Shown one piece after another: positions 54,544-63,450 of a stretch of DNA of 64,000 nt. The notes below the pieces were generated by a model. It did no database searches. It was not told the origin of the DNA and saw only the letters and a program-made list of their open reading frames with translations. Within the stretch, counting starts at the first letter, position 1, and every line of letters starts with the position of its first letter. Source of the DNA: Chromobacterium alticapitis (GTDB lineage: Bacteria; Pseudomonadota; Gammaproteobacteria; Burkholderiales; Chromobacteriaceae); contig NZ_PQWB01000121.1 of NCBI RefSeq assembly GCF_002924365.1, forward strand, positions 1 through 64,000, read 5' to 3'. The position numbers and the translations under genes were made by a program.

Positions 54544-57285
54544 TTAGAACCACTGTCCGTAGCGCTTGATGTAAATGGTTTTCACCGTTTGAGTCAGCGC
54601 GAGATAGCCGGCCATGGTCAGCAGCAGCCACCAGAAGTAGCTGGGGTCCAGTTGGATGAAGCCCAGCGAGGCCGCGAGCGGCGAGTACGGCAGATAGCAG
54701 GCGATGGCGATGGCGATCGAGGTCGACAGCAGCACCGGCAGGGACGCCGTGCTTTGCAGGAAGGGAATCTTGCGCGTGCGCAGCATGTGCACCACCAGGG
54801 TTTGCGAGATCAGGCCCTCCATGAACCAGCCGGAGTTCATGATCAGTTGGCCGCCGTCGCCGCCATGCAGGTGGTAGGCCGCGCCGGCGCCGAACACCGT
54901 CCACAGCAGGATGTAGGTGGTGATGTCGAATACCGAGGAAGTGGGTCCCAGCCACAGCATGAAACGCTTGATATTGCCGGCTTCCCACTTGCGCGGCTTT
55001 TTCAGGAATTCCGGATCCATCTTGTCCCAGGGCAGGAACATCTGCGACAGGTCGTAAATCAGGTTTTGCAGCAAGAGCTGCATCGCCAGCATCGGCTCCC
55101 ATGGCAGCCAGGCCGAAGCCACCAGCACCGAGAACACATTGCCGAAGTTGGAGCTGGCGGTCATGTTCAGGTATTTCAGGATGTTGCCGAAGGTCTCGCG
55201 GCCCTTGATCACGCCTTCCTCCAGCACCATCAGGCTCTTTTCCAAGAGAATGATGTCGGCGGTTTCCTTGGCGATGTCTGCTCCGCTGTCCACCGAGATG
55301 CCGACGTCGGCGTCGCGCAGCGCCGGCGCGTCGTTGATGCCGTCGCCGAGGAAACCCACGGTGTGGCCATTGGCCTGCAGCGCCTTGACTACGCGCGATT
55401 TCTGCAGCGGCGTCAGCTTGGCGAAGATGGTGGCGTGCTTGACCGCGGCGCACAGCGCCACATCGTCCATCGCCTCGATGTCCTGGCCCAGCAGCGGCTT
55501 GCCTGGATTGAGGCCGACGTCGCGGCACACTTTGGCGGTGACGATGGGGTTGTCGCCGGTCAGCACCTTGACTGTCACGCCGTATTCCTTGAGCGCCTGG
55601 ATGGCCGGCGCGGCGGAGTCTTTCGGCGGGTCGAGGAAGGTCAGGAAGCCGCGCACCACCAGGCCTTTCTCATCGGCGGTCTGGTAGGCGGCCTTGCGCG
55701 CGTCGGCTGGAATATGGCGCGTGGCGACCACCAGCACGCGGTAGCCTTCGGCGTTGAATTCCTGGCTCAGGCTCAGCAGACGGGCGCGTTCTTCCGCATT
55801 GAGCGTACGCACGTCGTCGCCGTCCTGCAGATGGCTGCATACCGCCAGCATTTCCTCCACCGCGCCCTTGGACACCATCAGGTGCTGGCAATTCTGATCC
55901 TGCACGATGACCGACAGCCGGCGGCGCTCGAAATCGAAAGGCAGCTCGTCCACCTTGGCATAGTGGCGCAGCTTGACGCGTTCGCCCAGCTCGTCGGCGC
56001 GCGCGACGACGGCGATGTCCATCAGGTTTTTCATGCCGCTCTGGTGGAAGCTGTTGAGCCAGGCCAGTTGCAGCGTGGATTCATCCTTGCGCCCATGCAC
56101 GTCGTAATGCTGCTCCAGGATGATTTTGTCCTGGGTCAGCGTGCCGGTTTTGTCGGTGCACAGCACATCCATCGCGCCGAAGTTCTGCACCGAGTTCAGC
56201 CGCTTCACCACTACCTTGCGCCGCGCCATCGCCACAGCGCCCTTGGCCAGATTGGCGGAGACTATCATCGGCAGCATTTCCGGCGTCAGGCCCACTGCCA
56301 CCGCCAGCGCGAAAGTGAAGGCGGACATCCAGTCGCCCTTGGTGACGCCATTGATCATGAACACAATGGGGACCATCACCAGCATGAAGCGGATCAGCAG
56401 CCAGGATACGCTGTTGACGCCTTTGTCGAAGCTGGTTTCGATGCGCTTGTGGTTGACCACATTGCGCGCCAGCGAGCCGAAATAGGTGTCGGAGCCGGTG
56501 GCCACCACGACTGCGCGCGCCGTGCCGGACACCACATTGGTGCCCATGAAGCAGCCATTGGGCAGATCGAGCAGGCCGGCGTCGCCGGATGCCTGATCGT
56601 CGGCGGACTTGGCGGACACCGCGCCCAAAGTGTCGTATTTCTCGACTGGCAGCGCCTCGCCGGTCAATACGGCCTGGCTGATGAATAGATCGCGCGACTC
56701 CAAAAGACGGATATCGGCCGGAACCATGTCGCCGGCCTGCAGGTGGATGATGTCGCCGACCACCAGTTCGCTCATCGGCGCTTCCATGCGGATGGGGGAG
56801 GTTTGCGAAGTAGGGCGGCGCTGCACGGTGGCGGTGTTGCGCACCAGCGACTTCAGTTTTTCAGCGGCCTTGGCGGAGCGGAACTCCTGCCAGAAGCGCA
56901 GCAGACCGCTGACGCCTATCATGCTCCCCAGGATGATGACCTTGGTCCAGTCCTGATCGTCCGGCGCCGCCATGGCGATGTCCATCACGTAGCTGATGGC
57001 GGCCAGGATGATCAGCACCATCACGAACGGATTTTTGAAGGCGGCCAGCAGCTGGATCAGCGCGTGCGGCGGTTTGTCGTGGGCGACTTCATTGGGGCCG
57101 AACTGGTGCAGGCGCTGGGCGGCTTCGGTCGCGGTCAGTCCTTCCGGATGGCTGCGCAGGCGCTTGAGGGTTTCATCCGCGGACCATTGCGCTTCGTTGG
57201 CCAGCCGGTGGGTTTGCTTGTCGCGGGTTTTGCCGGGCGTGGCGATGAAGCCGCGGCTTTTGTGGTGGTGAGTCTGTTTGGTCAT
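54544..57285 (-). CDS. mgtA: Magnesium-transporting P-type ATPase (MgtA/MgtB type)
   Basis: A 913-residue P3B-type ATPase importing Mg2+ across the inner membrane. The phosphorylation site is D378-K-T-G-T (LCTDKTGTLTQ). The actuator TGE lies in AVLTGEALPVEK, and the hinge motif GDGINDAPALRDADVGISVD is intact. AVGLTPEMLPMIV in helix 4 and an N-terminal His-containing extension fit MgtA/MgtB. About ten membrane helices are visible. GGAG precedes ATG 57285. It follows two small ACT-like genes and leader ORFs on the same strand, which points to Mg2+-dependent control. Confidence 0.95.
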   Translation of the reverse strand: MTKQTHHHKSRGFIATPGKTRDKQTHRLANEAQWSADETLKRLRSHPEGLTATEAAQRLHQFGPNEVAHDKPPHALIQLLAAFKNPFVMVLIILAAISYVMDIAMAAPDDQDWTKVIILGSMIGVSGLLRFWQEFRSAKAAEKLKSLVRNTATVQRRPTSQTSPIRMEAPMSELVVGDIIHLQAGDMVPADIRLLESRDLFISQAVLTGEALPVEKYDTLGAVSAKSADDQASGDAGLLDLPNGCFMGTNVVSGTARAVVVATGSDTYFGSLARNVVNHKRIETSFDKGVNSVSWLLIRFMLVMVPIVFMINGVTKGDWMSAFTFALAVAVGLTPEMLPMIVSANLAKGAVAMARRKVVVKRLNSVQNFGAMDVLCTDKTGTLTQDKIILEQHYDVHGRKDESTLQLAWLNSFHQSGMKNLMDIAVVARADELGERVKLRHYAKVDELPFDFERRRLSVIVQDQNCQHLMVSKGAVEEMLAVCSHLQDGDDVRTLNAEERARLLSLSQEFNAEGYRVLVVATRHIPADARKAAYQTADEKGLVVRGFLTFLDPPKDSAAPAIQALKEYGVTVKVLTGDNPIVTAKVCRDVGLNPGKPLLGQDIEAMDDVALCAAVKHATIFAKLTPLQKSRVVKALQANGHTVGFLGDGINDAPALRDADVGISVDSGADIAKETADIILLEKSLMVLEEGVIKGRETFGNILKYLNMTASSNFGNVFSVLVASAWLPWEPMLAMQLLLQNLIYDLSQMFLPWDKMDPEFLKKPRKWEAGNIKRFMLWLGPTSSVFDITTYILLWTVFGAGAAYHLHGGDGGQLIMNSGWFMEGLISQTLVVHMLRTRKIPFLQSTASLPVLLSTSIAIAIACYLPYSPLAASLGFIQLDPSYFWWLLLTMAGYLALTQTVKTIYIKRYGQWF

Positions 57286-57317
57286 GGCAAATCTCCAGGC
57301 GCCGCGGGCGTGACCAT
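57282..57317 (-). CDS. Possible 11-residue upstream ORF coupled to mgtA
   Basis: MVTPAAPGDLP ends in a TGA that overlaps the mgtA start codon (ATGA). It has three prolines and one Asp in eleven residues. AGGG lies directly before its ATG without normal spacing, so translation is doubtful. Listed because Pro-rich leaders govern mgtA in enteric bacteria. Confidence 0.25.
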   Translation of the reverse strand: MVTPAAPGDLP

Positions 57318-57470
57318 CCCTGCCGTGAGGCATCGGCGCCGACAATGTGTCAGCTCGTAGATCGAGAGAACATTGCCGCCCGTTGAGGCGCTCTGTGCGA
57401 ACGCCCCAGCGGATGGCATCTCATTCAAGGTGCGTTGGGCTTATGTCATGCCTGCTCCTGTGTTGCGGAG

Positions 57471-57491
57471 GGGCCGGCTGGCTGCCGGCCC
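57471..57491 (-). other. Hairpin after the 115-residue ACT-like gene
   Basis: GGGCCGGC-(5)-GCCGGCCC is an 8-bp stem 17 bases past the stop of the upstream gene and about 190 bases before mgtA. No T-run follows on the minus strand, so it may be an mRNA-stabilising or attenuation structure rather than an intrinsic terminator. Confidence 0.45.
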
Positions 57492-57507
57492 AAGGGTGGT
57501 TAGAGGG

Positions 57508-57855
57508 CTAGAGCGCGCTGACGCGGCTTCTTGCTGCCGGAGCGGGGGTGGACAGGCAGTCGACCTTGACGCGAGTCAGCGGCAGCGTGGCCAGGCGTTG
57601 CGCGATGCCTTGCAGGAAATGCATGCAGGTTTCCGATCCGCAGCGGAAGTCGGCGCTGATCAGCCAGGGCGCCAGCGTGTGGCTGGTGTCCTTGGCGATC
57701 GGCTGCGGCTGTTCCCGCCATTGCTGGATGCGCAGGCCGTGCTTCTGCGCCTGGCTGCGGATTTCGTGGCGGGCGATGCCTAGCGACATGGACGGGCAGA
57801 TGATGGACAGCTGGTAGACGCTCTGTTGGCGCGGGCTGATGAACAGATTTTGCAT
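57508..57855 (-). CDS. Small ACT-like protein B, upstream of mgtA
   Basis: A 115-residue cytosolic protein of unknown function. Strand-helix-strand-strand-helix-strand can be traced: VYQLSIIC, then a helix to HGLRIQQW, ISADFRC, then a helix to RLATLPLTRVKVD. The companion 124-residue protein (58118-58492) has the same landmarks: I-x-C, Arg nine residues later, GLR exactly 20 residues after the Cys, and a closing R-L-x-x-L-P-x-x-R. I take both as copies of one ACT-like fold resembling the C-terminal domain of MgtC. AGGAG precedes ATG 57855. The frame's extension to 57972 is not real. Its leader ORF is at 58001-58048. Confidence 0.65.
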   Translation of the reverse strand: MQNLFISPRQQSVYQLSIICPSMSLGIARHEIRSQAQKHGLRIQQWREQPQPIAKDTSHTLAPWLISADFRCGSETCMHFLQGIAQRLATLPLTRVKVDCLSTPAPAARSRVSAL

Positions 57856-57882
57856 CGTAAGCTCCTGGTCGGAAACAGGCCG

Positions 57883-57906
57883 GCCGCGCGCTTCAGGGCG
57901 CGCGGC
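57883..57906 (-). other. GC-rich hairpin in the leader of ACT-like gene B
   Basis: GCCGCGCGC-(6)-GCGCGCGGC forms a 9-bp perfect stem 28 bases before the start codon. It is one of two strong stems between the leader ORF and the gene. Confidence 0.55.
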
Positions 57907-57952
57907 GACAGCCGGTATTCGCCGCTTGTCGGGCGGCGGGCGGGGTCGGGTT

Positions 57953-57975
57953 GGCATGCCGCGGCGCGGCATGCC
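57953..57975 (-). other. Palindromic hairpin after leader ORF 2
   Basis: GGCATGCCGCG, a central C and CGCGGCATGCC give an 11-bp perfect inverted repeat 25 bases after the leader stop. It may be an attenuation structure or an operator. Confidence 0.55.
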
Positions 57976-58000
57976 CCGATGCTTACGAGCGGGGGAGGCC

Positions 58001-58048
58001 TCAGCGGCGGCGGATCGTGAAGGCTTGCGGTCCGGGCTCTTCTGGCAT
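58001..58048 (-). CDS. Leader peptide 2 (MPEEPGPQAFTIRRR)
   Basis: A 15-residue ORF on the minus strand, 145 bases before ACT-like gene B. It shares MPEEP-x-P with the leader of the other ACT-like gene, and the first eleven bases are identical. The acidic-proline start and Arg-rich end recall MgtL of enteric bacteria (MEPDPTPLPRRR...), where destabilisation of translating ribosomes at Pro/acidic codons under low Mg2+ controls mgtA transcription. Only GAGAA precedes it, a weak ribosome-binding site. The repeated occurrence is the main evidence. Confidence 0.55.
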   Translation of the reverse strand: MPEEPGPQAFTIRRR

Positions 58049-58117
58049 GATGGGTTTCTCGTTGGTCTTGGGCTGGCCGGCGCGTGCCGGCAGCTGCCTG
58101 GTTTCAGCGCAAGCGGC

Positions 58118-58492
58118 TTAGGCCGCCTTGGCGCGGTTGGGGTGGAGCAGGGCGCGTGGCTGCGAGGAGGCGGCGGACAGGCGGCGGCCCCAGTGCACGC
58201 GGCGGATTTCCGGCAGCTGGCTCAGGCGCAGCGCCATATCGTTCAGATCTTGGCGGCGGGCCAGCGGGCAGCTCAGCACGACCGATAGCTTGCTCTGGCT
58301 GGCCTGGCTATCCGGGCCTATGGTGACTTGCGAGGCGCGCAGGCCCAGATCATGCATTTCCCAGAACAGACGCTTACGCAGCGTGGTGATCACAGTATTG
58401 TCGCAAACGATATTCAGGCGGAATTCAGCGTAGTCCGCCGCGTGATTGCGATTAAAGAATTTGAGCAGGTGTAATAATTTCAGGGCGCGCAT
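58118..58492 (-). CDS. Small ACT-like protein A, MgtC C-terminal-domain-like
   Basis: A 124-residue cytosolic protein. A basic start (MRALKLLHLLKFFNRNH) is followed by EFRLNIVCDNTVITTLRKRL, DLGLRASQVTIG, KLSVVLSCP and DMALRLSQLPEIRRVHWGR, a beta-alpha-beta-beta-alpha-beta pattern like the ACT domain that ends MgtC proteins, without their membrane helices. GGGGGA precedes ATG 58492 by 7 bases. It is the first full gene of a minus-strand series reaching mgtA and is preceded by leader ORF 1 and two hairpins. A role sensing or regulating Mg2+ transport is inference; the MgtC relation should be tested by profile search. Confidence 0.65.
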   Translation of the reverse strand: MRALKLLHLLKFFNRNHAADYAEFRLNIVCDNTVITTLRKRLFWEMHDLGLRASQVTIGPDSQASQSKLSVVLSCPLARRQDLNDMALRLSQLPEIRRVHWGRRLSAASSQPRALLHPNRAKAA

Positions 58493-58530
58493 TTTGAATC
58501 CCCCATTTTATTTCAACAGGTAATAGCCGT

Positions 58531-58560
58531 CCCTTTCGGTTTAAATAAACCGAAATAGGG
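58531..58560 (-). promoter_or_regulatory. Hairpin B in the mgt leader
   Basis: On the minus strand CCCT-AT-TTCGGTTT-ATTT-AAACCGAA-AGGG forms a long stem with a two-base bulge, 38 bases before the ACT-like gene A start. ATTCCC just in front of it could instead pair with the 3' arm of hairpin A. Confidence 0.6.
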
Positions 58561-58608
58561 AATGATTGTCCAATATTGAAACGAGCGTATTTGGCGCAAC
58601 CGCAATCC

Positions 58609-58633
58609 GGCTATTCCCGATGGGGAATCAGCC
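58609..58633 (-). promoter_or_regulatory. Hairpin A, overlapping the stop of leader ORF 1
   Basis: On the minus strand GGCT-G-ATTCCC-(4)-GGGAAT-AGCC pairs with one bulged G. The 5' arm contains the last codon and stop of leader ORF 1, so a ribosome finishing or leaving the leader would decide whether the stem forms. Confidence 0.6.
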
Positions 58634-58684
58634 TGTCATGCGGCATTGCGTCGCAGCCGCTCGCGGTTCTGGTTCTTCTGGCAT
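58628..58684 (-). CDS. Leader peptide 1 (MPEEPEPRAAATQCRMTG), MgtL-like
   Basis: An 18-residue ORF with a perfect Shine-Dalgarno (AGGAGG at 58690-58695, five bases before the ATG). It starts with alternating Pro and Glu, the type of N terminus known to destabilise ribosomes when Mg2+ is low, as in MgtL (MEPDPTP...). Its stop lies in hairpin A; hairpin B and ACT-like gene A follow, then leader 2, ACT-like gene B and mgtA. The start MPEEP-x-P recurs in leader 2. Expression and function are inferred. Confidence 0.7.
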   Translation of the reverse strand: MPEEPEPRAAATQCRMTG

Positions 58685-58695
58685 GGGAACCTCCT

Positions 58696-59174
58696 ACGAG
58701 ACGAAAGCTGGCGCAAACATCGGGTGCTGGATCTGTCGAGCGGGGTGTCGGCATTCCGCGGAGGCGCATGAAGACAAGGGGCCGGGAAGGCGCGTTTTGT
58801 CAGTTTTGCGAATTCTGGGTTTGCCATACGGAGCCGGCTAGGGGCCGGTTAAGACACCACATCCTGTCTTGCAGGATGCGGCAGAGGAGGGGTGCTTCTT
58901 CTGCGGGCTATCCTGCAAGGCTATACTGCGATCGAAGATCGACTAGAACCGTCGTTGTCCACGGTAAGCCTTTGCAAAATTGATAACAATGCGACTATAA
59001 ACCGATTTCGCGCATTTATCAAATCAATTCGGCCGAAAAACCGAATGCCGTGGCGAATCGGATGATGAATATTTGTAAATAAGCGGTGGGTTCGAAATAT
59101 TGAGCCGCGCGGCGCGAATATCCGGGTTGACCCGAATGCGATAGAAGGCGGATGGGCAGCGCCCATTCGGCAAT
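58696..59174. other. Upstream region of the mgt locus
   Basis: About 480 bases without a recognisable gene. It should contain the promoter for leader 1 on the minus strand. A stem CATCCTG-TCTTG-CAGGATG lies at 58860-58878 and GCCGGCTAGGGGCCGG near 58833. Short ORFs (for example 58636-58827, minus) overlap leader 1 in another frame and show no protein-like features. Confidence 0.4.
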
Positions 59175-59200
59175 GAAAAACGAGGGCCATGGCCCTCGTC
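59175..59200 (-). terminator. Intrinsic terminator of the acetoacetyl-CoA synthetase operon
   Basis: On the minus strand ACGAGGGCC-AT-GGCCCTCGT is followed by TTTT, about 15 bases past the stop. Confidence 0.9.
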
Positions 59201-59214
59201 TTCGCATGCGGGGT

Positions 59215-61176
<1,962 letters not shown>

Positions 61177-61238
61177 GATTTCTCCTGTGGCGGCCCGCTT
61201 TGTTGCTCTCTTGATGGGGACGGGCCGGCCGATATGGT

Positions 61239-62132
61239 TTAGCCCTGGCGGCCGAGCGCGTGCGCCAGCTTGGAGGCGGGGGCTTTGCCCAGCGCGTCGG
61301 CGATGTGCCAGGCGGCGGCCACCAGTTTAGTCAGATCGATGCCGCTGTGGTAGCCCTCGCCAGCGAGCAGATAGGCCACATCCTCGGTCGCCACATTGCC
61401 GGACGCGCCCTTGGCGTAAGGGCAGCCGCCCAGGCCCGCCACCGAGGCGTCGAACACGCGCAGTCCGGCATCCAGCGAGGCGCGGATATTGGCGATGGCC
61501 ATGCCGTAAGTGTCGTGGAAGTGGCCGGCCAGGCGTTCCGCCGGCAGCGCGCGCAGCACGGCGTCCAGCATCTCGCGCACCGAAGCCGGCGTGCCCACGC
61601 CTATGGTGTCGCCCAGTGAAATCTCGTAGCAGCCCAGATCGGACAGCGCCTTGGCCACCTCGGCCACTTTTTGCGGCGCGATCTTGCCCTCGTAAGGACA
61701 GCCCACCACGCAGGATACGTAGCCGCGCACCTTGAGGCCGGCGTCCAGCGCGCGCCGCGTCACGCTTTCAAAGCGCTGCAGGCTTTCGGCGATGCTGGCG
61801 TTGATGTTTTTCTGGCTGAAGCTCTCGCTGGCGGCGCCGAATACGGCGATTTCCCGCGCGCCGGCCTCCAGCGCCGCGTCCAGCCCCTTGTCGTTGGGCA
61901 CCAGCACCGGATAGGCGATGGGGCCTGCCAGGTCCAAGCCGGCCAGCACCTCGGCGCTGCCGGCCATTTGCGGCACCCATTTGGGCGACACGAAGGCGCC
62001 TGCCTCTATCGCGCTCAGGCCGCTGTCGGCCAGGCGGCGGATCAGCTCCAGCTTGACGGCGGCATCCACTGTCTGTTTTTCATTTTGCAGCCCGTCGCGC
62101 GGGCCGACTTCGACTATCTTCACGTGTTTCAT
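61239..62132 (-). CDS. mvaB: Hydroxymethylglutaryl-CoA lyase
   Basis: A 297-residue TIM-barrel lyase splitting HMG-CoA into acetyl-CoA and acetoacetate. VKIVEVGPRDGLQNE at the N terminus holds the catalytic Arg-Asp pair, GHFHDTYGMA the metal-binding His residues and SVAGLGGCPYAKGASGNVATED the active-site Cys. I chose the ATG at 62132, which gives the normal family length; a start at 62156 is possible. It links to the carboxylase fragment at the window edge and to the synthetase downstream in leucine breakdown. Confidence 0.94.
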   Translation of the reverse strand: MKHVKIVEVGPRDGLQNEKQTVDAAVKLELIRRLADSGLSAIEAGAFVSPKWVPQMAGSAEVLAGLDLAGPIAYPVLVPNDKGLDAALEAGAREIAVFGAASESFSQKNINASIAESLQRFESVTRRALDAGLKVRGYVSCVVGCPYEGKIAPQKVAEVAKALSDLGCYEISLGDTIGVGTPASVREMLDAVLRALPAERLAGHFHDTYGMAIANIRASLDAGLRVFDASVAGLGGCPYAKGASGNVATEDVAYLLAGEGYHSGIDLTKLVAAAWHIADALGKAPASKLAHALGRQG

Positions 62133-62187
62133 GGCGTTCACGACATTTCGATTCATGAGTGGATTCGAAAATTTGCTATCGGGCAGG

Positions 62188-62385
62188 CTATTTTTGCCAG
62201 CGCCTAGGGACTATGTAGTGAATGGCGAACATAAGATTAATGGTAATCATTGCGGTGTGGCTGACCAGCCATCTGTCCTGTTCGCTGTGGATGCGGTCAG
62301 TTAGCAAGCCAAGCTGAAGCAGGAACAGGCCTAGAAAGAACAAGCCTCGCGGCCAGTTGATCATTGCGACTGTGGATTCATTCAT
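62188..62385 (-). CDS. Small two-helix membrane protein
   Basis: A 65-residue protein with two hydrophobic stretches (about 14-28, LFFLGLFLLQLGLLT, and 42-58, SHTAMITINLMFAIHYI) joined by a polar loop. I do not recognise the family. The ribosome-binding site is weak. It sits between the GyrI-like gene and HMG-CoA lyase on the same strand in a slightly AT-richer stretch. It may be real because of its membrane-protein pattern, but evidence is limited. Confidence 0.45.
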   Translation of the reverse strand: MNESTVAMINWPRGLFFLGLFLLQLGLLTDRIHSEQDRWLVSHTAMITINLMFAIHYIVPRRWQK

Positions 62386-62397
62386 GGGAATTTCAAC

Positions 62398-62907
62398 TTA
62401 GAGTGCCTTGGCCCGCACAGGGATGTAGATGTCCATTTGCAACATCTCCTGGCCAGGCGCGCAGCGGCCGTCATAACGCTCGAAGGTTTCGCCGGCGGCG
62501 TGCTCCCATTTGGCGGAGGCGGGCAGCCAGTGTTGGTAGATGTGCTGCCAGGTTTGGACGATGGCTTGGCCGAAATCGGCTGGCGCGGCCGGCTGCGTGG
62601 AGAACACGGCGTATTTGGCCGGCGCGATTCGGCGGCGTTCGCAGCCGTCCGGCAGCGCGCGCTCGTCCGGGCATTCCATGCCTATCAAGTAGCGGAAGCG
62701 CTCGCTGGATGGTTCGAAGTCGCAGACCACGCCGTATTCCGGCGCATGGGGACGTTGCAGCGCATCCAGCAAAGGCTGGCGCAGCTTGACTGAATAATCG
62801 TTCCAAAAGGCGGGAATCTGGCGCAGGTTGTCGTCATCCCGCTTGCCGGTGGCGATGCTGTAGCCGGCCAGCGCCAGGCCGGGGTGGTCGATGATGATGG
62901 GGTCCAT
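62398..62907 (-). CDS. GyrI-like / AraC effector-binding-domain protein
   Basis: A 169-residue standalone effector-binding domain of the GyrI/SoxS-C/YdeE type. The fold pattern shows a first repeat with ALAGYSIATG and IPAFWNDYSVKL, then YGVVCDFEPSSERFRYLIGMECPD, and a second repeat with APAKYAVFSTQPA, IYQHWLPAS and ERYD, then MDIYIPVRA. Such proteins bind small hydrophobic or cationic molecules. There is no DNA-binding part. Its place among leucine-catabolism genes is probably incidental. Confidence 0.8.
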   Translation of the reverse strand: MDPIIIDHPGLALAGYSIATGKRDDDNLRQIPAFWNDYSVKLRQPLLDALQRPHAPEYGVVCDFEPSSERFRYLIGMECPDERALPDGCERRRIAPAKYAVFSTQPAAPADFGQAIVQTWQHIYQHWLPASAKWEHAAGETFERYDGRCAPGQEMLQMDIYIPVRAKAL

Positions 62908-62935
62908 TCTTGCATCCTCCGCGTGCTGATCGGGC

Positions 62936-63418
62936 TTACCAGGTTTTATCCAGGTCCTGGGCGTAGAAGCGCATGGCTTGCTGGTAGCGGCGGATGTTCT
63001 CGTCGGCGCTGGTTTGCGCCAGCAGGGTCAGCAGCCGCTCGGCGGCCTCCTTGTGGCGGCCGCGGTTGTACAGGGCCATCGCCAGGAAGGTTTGCAAGGC
63101 TTTGTCTTCCGGGAAGTGGTGCAGGCCTTCGCGCAGCGCCATCTCGGCCTCGCGATATTGGCCCAGGGCGCGATAGCTGCTGCCCAGGCCTAGCCAGGCG
63201 CTGGCGGCATCGTGGCCGCTGATGCCCATTTCCAGCGCCTGCAGATAGTGAGGAATCGCCTCGGTTTCTTCGCCGCGGCCGTCATGCAGGCAGGCGGCCA
63301 GATAGTGCAGGTCCGCATGCTGCGGTTGTTGGCGCAGCAGCGATTGCGCCTCGCGCAAGGCTTGTTCCGTTTGGCCGCTGTGCTGCAGTTTGCGGATGTT
63401 TTCCAGAGCGATGTGCAT
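62936..63418 (-). CDS. Tetratricopeptide-repeat protein
   Basis: A 160-residue soluble protein with about three to four TPR units: ALREAQSLLRQQPQHADLHYLAAC, AIPHYLQALEMG, AAWLGLGSSYRALGQYREAEMALREGLHHFPED and ALYNRGRHKEAAERLL. TPR proteins act as binding scaffolds; no catalytic motif is present. It lies 32 bases after the carboxylase subunit gene on the same strand and is probably co-transcribed. Confidence 0.85.
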   Translation of the reverse strand: MHIALENIRKLQHSGQTEQALREAQSLLRQQPQHADLHYLAACLHDGRGEETEAIPHYLQALEMGISGHDAASAWLGLGSSYRALGQYREAEMALREGLHHFPEDKALQTFLAMALYNRGRHKEAAERLLTLLAQTSADENIRRYQQAMRFYAQDLDKTW

Positions 63419-63450
63419 GGCGAATCCTTGTGGCTTGTTTTATGACTCGG

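Noticed and set aside
54589-56688. 699-codon open frame opposite mgtA
   Set aside because: Antisense shadow of a well-conserved P-type ATPase; composition is His/Gln/Arg-rich without domains.
58636-58827. 63-codon minus-strand ORF overlapping leader 1
   Set aside because: Different frame, no ribosome-binding site and no protein-like features; leader 1 in the same place has a perfect Shine-Dalgarno.
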